Below, piece after piece: positions 61,606 through 64,000 of a stretch of 64,000 nucleotides of DNA. The notes under the pieces are model-generated. The model searched no databases. It was not told the DNA's origin and saw nothing but the letters and a program-made list of their open reading frames with translations. The first letter of the stretch is position 1, and every line of letters begins with the position of its first letter. Source of the stretch: Candidatus Accumulibacter affinis (GTDB taxonomy: Bacteria > Pseudomonadota > Gammaproteobacteria > Burkholderiales > Rhodocyclaceae); the NCBI GenBank assembly GCA_016713625.1, contig JADJOT010000006.1, positions 124,001 to 188,000 of the forward strand. Reading direction: 5' to 3'. Both the position numbers and the translations under genes were made by a program.

Positions 61606-64000
61606 ATGCCTTACCCCGCCGCTCTCGGCCAACGCCCACTCGAAGTCCGCGAAGCGTACGCCGCGCTCGAGCAGTATGCCGCCGACTACGGCCGCGAACC
61701 GCTGTTGCTGCTGATGCATGCCGCGGTGGCGGAAACACTGCGCGCCGATCTACTCAACCTGATCCGGGTGAACTTCCTGCCTGGCCGCCGTGTCGATCTC
61801 AGCCTGGAAGCCGACGTGCTGTTCTCCCCGCTGAGCATCTCGCTCGGCGGCGGCTACTACCGTCTCGACGCGCAGGTGCGCTGGCACGGCCTGGCGCTGC
61901 TGCGTTCGTTGTATCGCGACGACTCGCGCCCGCGCGAGCGGCGGGTTGCCGAGTTGCTCTGGCGCTACGTGCAGGTGATGGAGCGCCGCGCCAGCCGCGC
62001 CGGCGACCCGCGACTGGCCGAGTTCCTCGCCATCCAGCGCTGGGTCGCGCTCGCCTTTCTTGAACCGGCGAGCGCCGCGCACGCTTTTGCCGAAGCGCTT
62101 CGCGAGGTCGGCGACGCCCCACCCACGGCGCTCCTGCGTCTTGGCGGGCTGACCTCGGCGATCGAATTGCCGCTGGCCAGCGAGCAGACACTGCTCGCCT
62201 ACGCAAGAGCGATGGATGCACTGGTCAGCGGCGACGACGAGCGCGCGCAGACGCTGGCGCAGACGCTCGGTGAGCACGAGATCCGCGTTGGCGGCGTGGT
62301 GCTCACGCCCCCAGCGCGGCTGTGGAGGCAGTGGCAACCACCGGAAGGTGACGAGGCGGCAGGACGCCCCGATGAAGCGTCGCGGCACAAGGTGTGCTTG
62401 GTGCTAATTGGTGCCGGGAAGAAAGCTTTACCGGACAGGCGGGTGCTCGATCTCGACCAGGCCTACAGGATGATCCGCACCGCCGTCACCGGGCTGGCCA
62501 TGGACTGCCTGCGGCTGGACGATCTTCGATCTGCGGACGACTCCGGGGGCGCGGTCTATCAGCGCCTCCTCGACGCCGATCTGGTTGTCTGCGATTTGTC
62601 GCGCTACGACGATGCACTTGCCTACCTGCTTGGCGTTCGCTTGGCGCTGCGACCGTCGAGAACTCTGGTCGTTGCCGAGCAGAGTTACCGCGGCACTGTC
62701 GGCAACCTTACCCAGCGCCTGTTGCGCTACGAAACGCAGGACGATGGAATCGCGATCGAGGAGCGCGCTCGCTTTGTCGATCGGCTGCGGTCGATCGTCA
62801 GCGAAGAAGATCACGACTACCTGCGTAGCGATGTTTATGCCGATGGCTCGCTACTCCCTCCCGAGAGTGTTGACGCCGGCGTCGCCGGAAAAGTGTCTGC
62901 AACGGTCGAGATTGCGCGGCGCGAAGGAAGCCGCGCGCGCTGCCTCGTTCTCCAGGCTTTCGGAGTACAGTCGGCGCTTGCCACGGGGCGATCGTACTCG
63001 TATGACGAGTCCTACCCAATCATTCGCGAGGCAGCCGATAGCCTCGGCCTGAACTGTGTGCGCTTTGACATCCACGAGTCGCGAGCCATTGACGGGCCGA
63101 TGCTTCGCCTGCTCCAGGAAGCGGAACTGGTCATTGGCGACGTCTCCTCCAAGGTCGAACATATATTGCTGTCACTGGGCATCCGCTTTGGCCTCTGCCC
63201 GACGGGGACCCTGCTCATTGCTGCTCAGGATTTCGTTCCAATTCAGTTCGCCAAGATGCGCATCCTGCGCTACCAGCCGATGGGAATGGCCCCAGGCATC
63301 GAAGATGCCGCAGCCTTTCAGTCGGCTCTAGCCCAGCGTATCAAGGAAGCTCTCACCACCAGCGCAGTCGACAGCCCGGTCTACCTGGCCCTGCCGACGC
63401 TGCGGCCGGCGAGGCCCAGGACGTACCCGGATGTCGAAGGCACGGACGGCATTGATGATGTGTGGGCCGCCGAGGATGTGGTTACCACGCCAAAGATACT
63501 CGTCATCTACAGCCACCACGACAGCGAGGCGCTGAAAGCGTTTCAGCCTTTCCTGAAGCCACTCGAACGCGACGGCCTAGTGCGCTACTGGGACGATACC
63601 CTGCTCAAGAGCGGCGACGACTGGTACGCCGAGATCGAGGAGGCGCTGGCCGGCGCCAGCGTCGCGGTGTTGTTCATCTCGCAGCATTTCCTGGCCTCCG
63701 ACTTCATCGTGCGAGAAGAACTGCCGCGCCTTCTGGCCCGTGAGCACGCGGGCCAACTGAAACTTCTGCCGGTTTTCCTCGGTCCTTCGACGGTCGCCGA
63801 TACAGACTTCACCTTTGCCGATCCACAAGGCAAGCCTCGCAAGACCAAGCTCGATCGCCAGCAGGGCTACGGCACGCCGCAGCAACCGTTGTCGGACCTC
63901 ACCGGGTCGGATCGACAACGCGAATACTGGAAGCTCAGCCAGCGCATCCGCGAACTCGCCGAGGCAGCCGCGACCACCGCCGCCCTGCCCGAAGCCCTGC
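61606..64000 (+). CDS. Multidomain protein with two NDT-like domains and a TIR domain (3' end outside window)
   Basis: The frame is open for 798 residues from ATG 61606 to the window edge, 8 bp after the vWA gene. A helical N-terminal region (1-250) has no known family. Residues about 262-365 (KVCLVLIGAGKKA ... YQRLLDADLVVCDLSRYDDA) and about 445-555 (RCLVLQAFGVQ ... LLQEAELVIGDVSSKVEHIL) are two related nucleoside-deoxyribosyltransferase-like folds. At about 625-760 a TIR domain reads PKILVIYSHHDSEALKAFQP, SGDDWYAEIEEALAGASVAV, then LASDFIVREELPRLL with the likely catalytic Glu. TIR domains of this kind cleave NAD. Presumed effector of the set. Confidence 0.75.
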   Translation, partial: MPYPAALGQRPLEVREAYAALEQYAADYGREPLLLLMHAAVAETLRADLLNLIRVNFLPGRRVDLSLEADVLFSPLSISLGGGYYRLDAQVRWHGLALLRSLYRDDSRPRERRVAELLWRYVQVMERRASRAGDPRLAEFLAIQRWVALAFLEPASAAHAFAEALREVGDAPPTALLRLGGLTSAIELPLASEQTLLAYARAMDALVSGDDERAQTLAQTLGEHEIRVGGVVLTPPARLWRQWQPPEGDEAAGRPDEASRHKVCLVLIGAGKKALPDRRVLDLDQAYRMIRTAVTGLAMDCLRLDDLRSADDSGGAVYQRLLDADLVVCDLSRYDDALAYLLGVRLALRPSRTLVVAEQSYRGTVGNLTQRLLRYETQDDGIAIEERARFVDRLRSIVSEEDHDYLRSDVYADGSLLPPESVDAGVAGKVSATVEIARREGSRARCLVLQAFGVQSALATGRSYSYDESYPIIREAADSLGLNCVRFDIHESRAIDGPMLRLLQEAELVIGDVSSKVEHILLSLGIRFGLCPTGTLLIAAQDFVPIQFAKMRILRYQPMGMAPGIEDAAAFQSALAQRIKEALTTSAVDSPVYLALPTLRPARPRTYPDVEGTDGIDDVWAAEDVVTTPKILVIYSHHDSEALKAFQPFLKPLERDGLVRYWDDTLLKSGDDWYAEIEEALAGASVAVLFISQHFLASDFIVREELPRLLAREHAGQLKLLPVFLGPSTVADTDFTFADPQGKPRKTKLDRQQGYGTPQQPLSDLTGSDRQREYWKLSQRIRELAEAAATTAALPEAL

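Overview
The window is high-GC DNA from a betaproteobacterium, most like the Rhodocyclales/Candidatus Accumulibacter group. This placement is an inference from gene content: a PEP-CTERM protein, a PHB-depolymerase-like lipoprotein, an energy-converting-hydrogenase-related (hyf-type) membrane complex, and many RAYT/REP, IS and toxin-antitoxin elements. No rRNA, tRNA or CRISPR array was seen. Assembly quality is uneven. Stretches 7658-7899 and about 48637-48672 are homopolymer garbage, and many 'frameshifts' are one-base changes in short homopolymer runs, so several pseudogene calls may be sequence errors.

Layout. 1-6100: housekeeping genes (end of an M16 peptidase, an aminotransferase, a PHB-depolymerase-like lipoprotein, a GlsB/YeaQ membrane protein, a LysM/BON protein, a 5'-nucleotidase). 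6227-20080: a defence island. It holds a RelE/ParE-type pair and a type I restriction locus, hsdM-hsdS-[AAA ATPase + TOPRIM-like protein]-[XRE/ImmA + DUF4411]-hsdR. hsdM is cut by the garbage stretch. hsdR is split exactly at its DEAH box by a 3.8-kb IS21-family element with passenger genes and an 8-bp target duplication. 20556-21374: a PEP-CTERM protein.

21444-39381: a rearranged pyruvate dehydrogenase region. Two partial aceF-lpdA copies in direct orientation, about 12 kb apart, bracket an accessory island. The island holds a VapBC pair, a RAYT transposase with REP-like repeats, two inverted IS110/IS1111-family copies (each inserted in a REP-like motif and carrying a structured non-coding tail), an integrase fragment, a large PIN-like/coiled-coil/membrane protein, an ISKra4 fragment, DUF29, and a decayed antitoxin/PIN pair. 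aceE follows, with several frameshifts.

40002-48515: a lipoprotein, a DASS anion transporter, and then an unusual set: a PLP-dependent Orn/Lys/Arg-type decarboxylase, an ATP-grasp ligase, an Ntn (C45-like) hydrolase and a periplasmic amino-acid-type binding protein. 48848-56036 (minus): a hyfBCEFGI-like operon whose large subunit has Ser in place of the NiFe-binding Cys, so it is probably an Ehr-type complex, not a hydrogenase.

56241-64000: small toxin-antitoxin genes (a ribbon-helix-helix protein, a hicB remnant, a second VapBC), then a tightly coupled four-gene set: DUF4062/inactive-STAND-like protein, MoxR AAA+ ATPase, vWA protein, and a protein with two nucleoside-deoxyribosyltransferase-like domains plus a TIR domain that runs off the window. 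This set is the best candidate here for a little-described immune (conflict) system.
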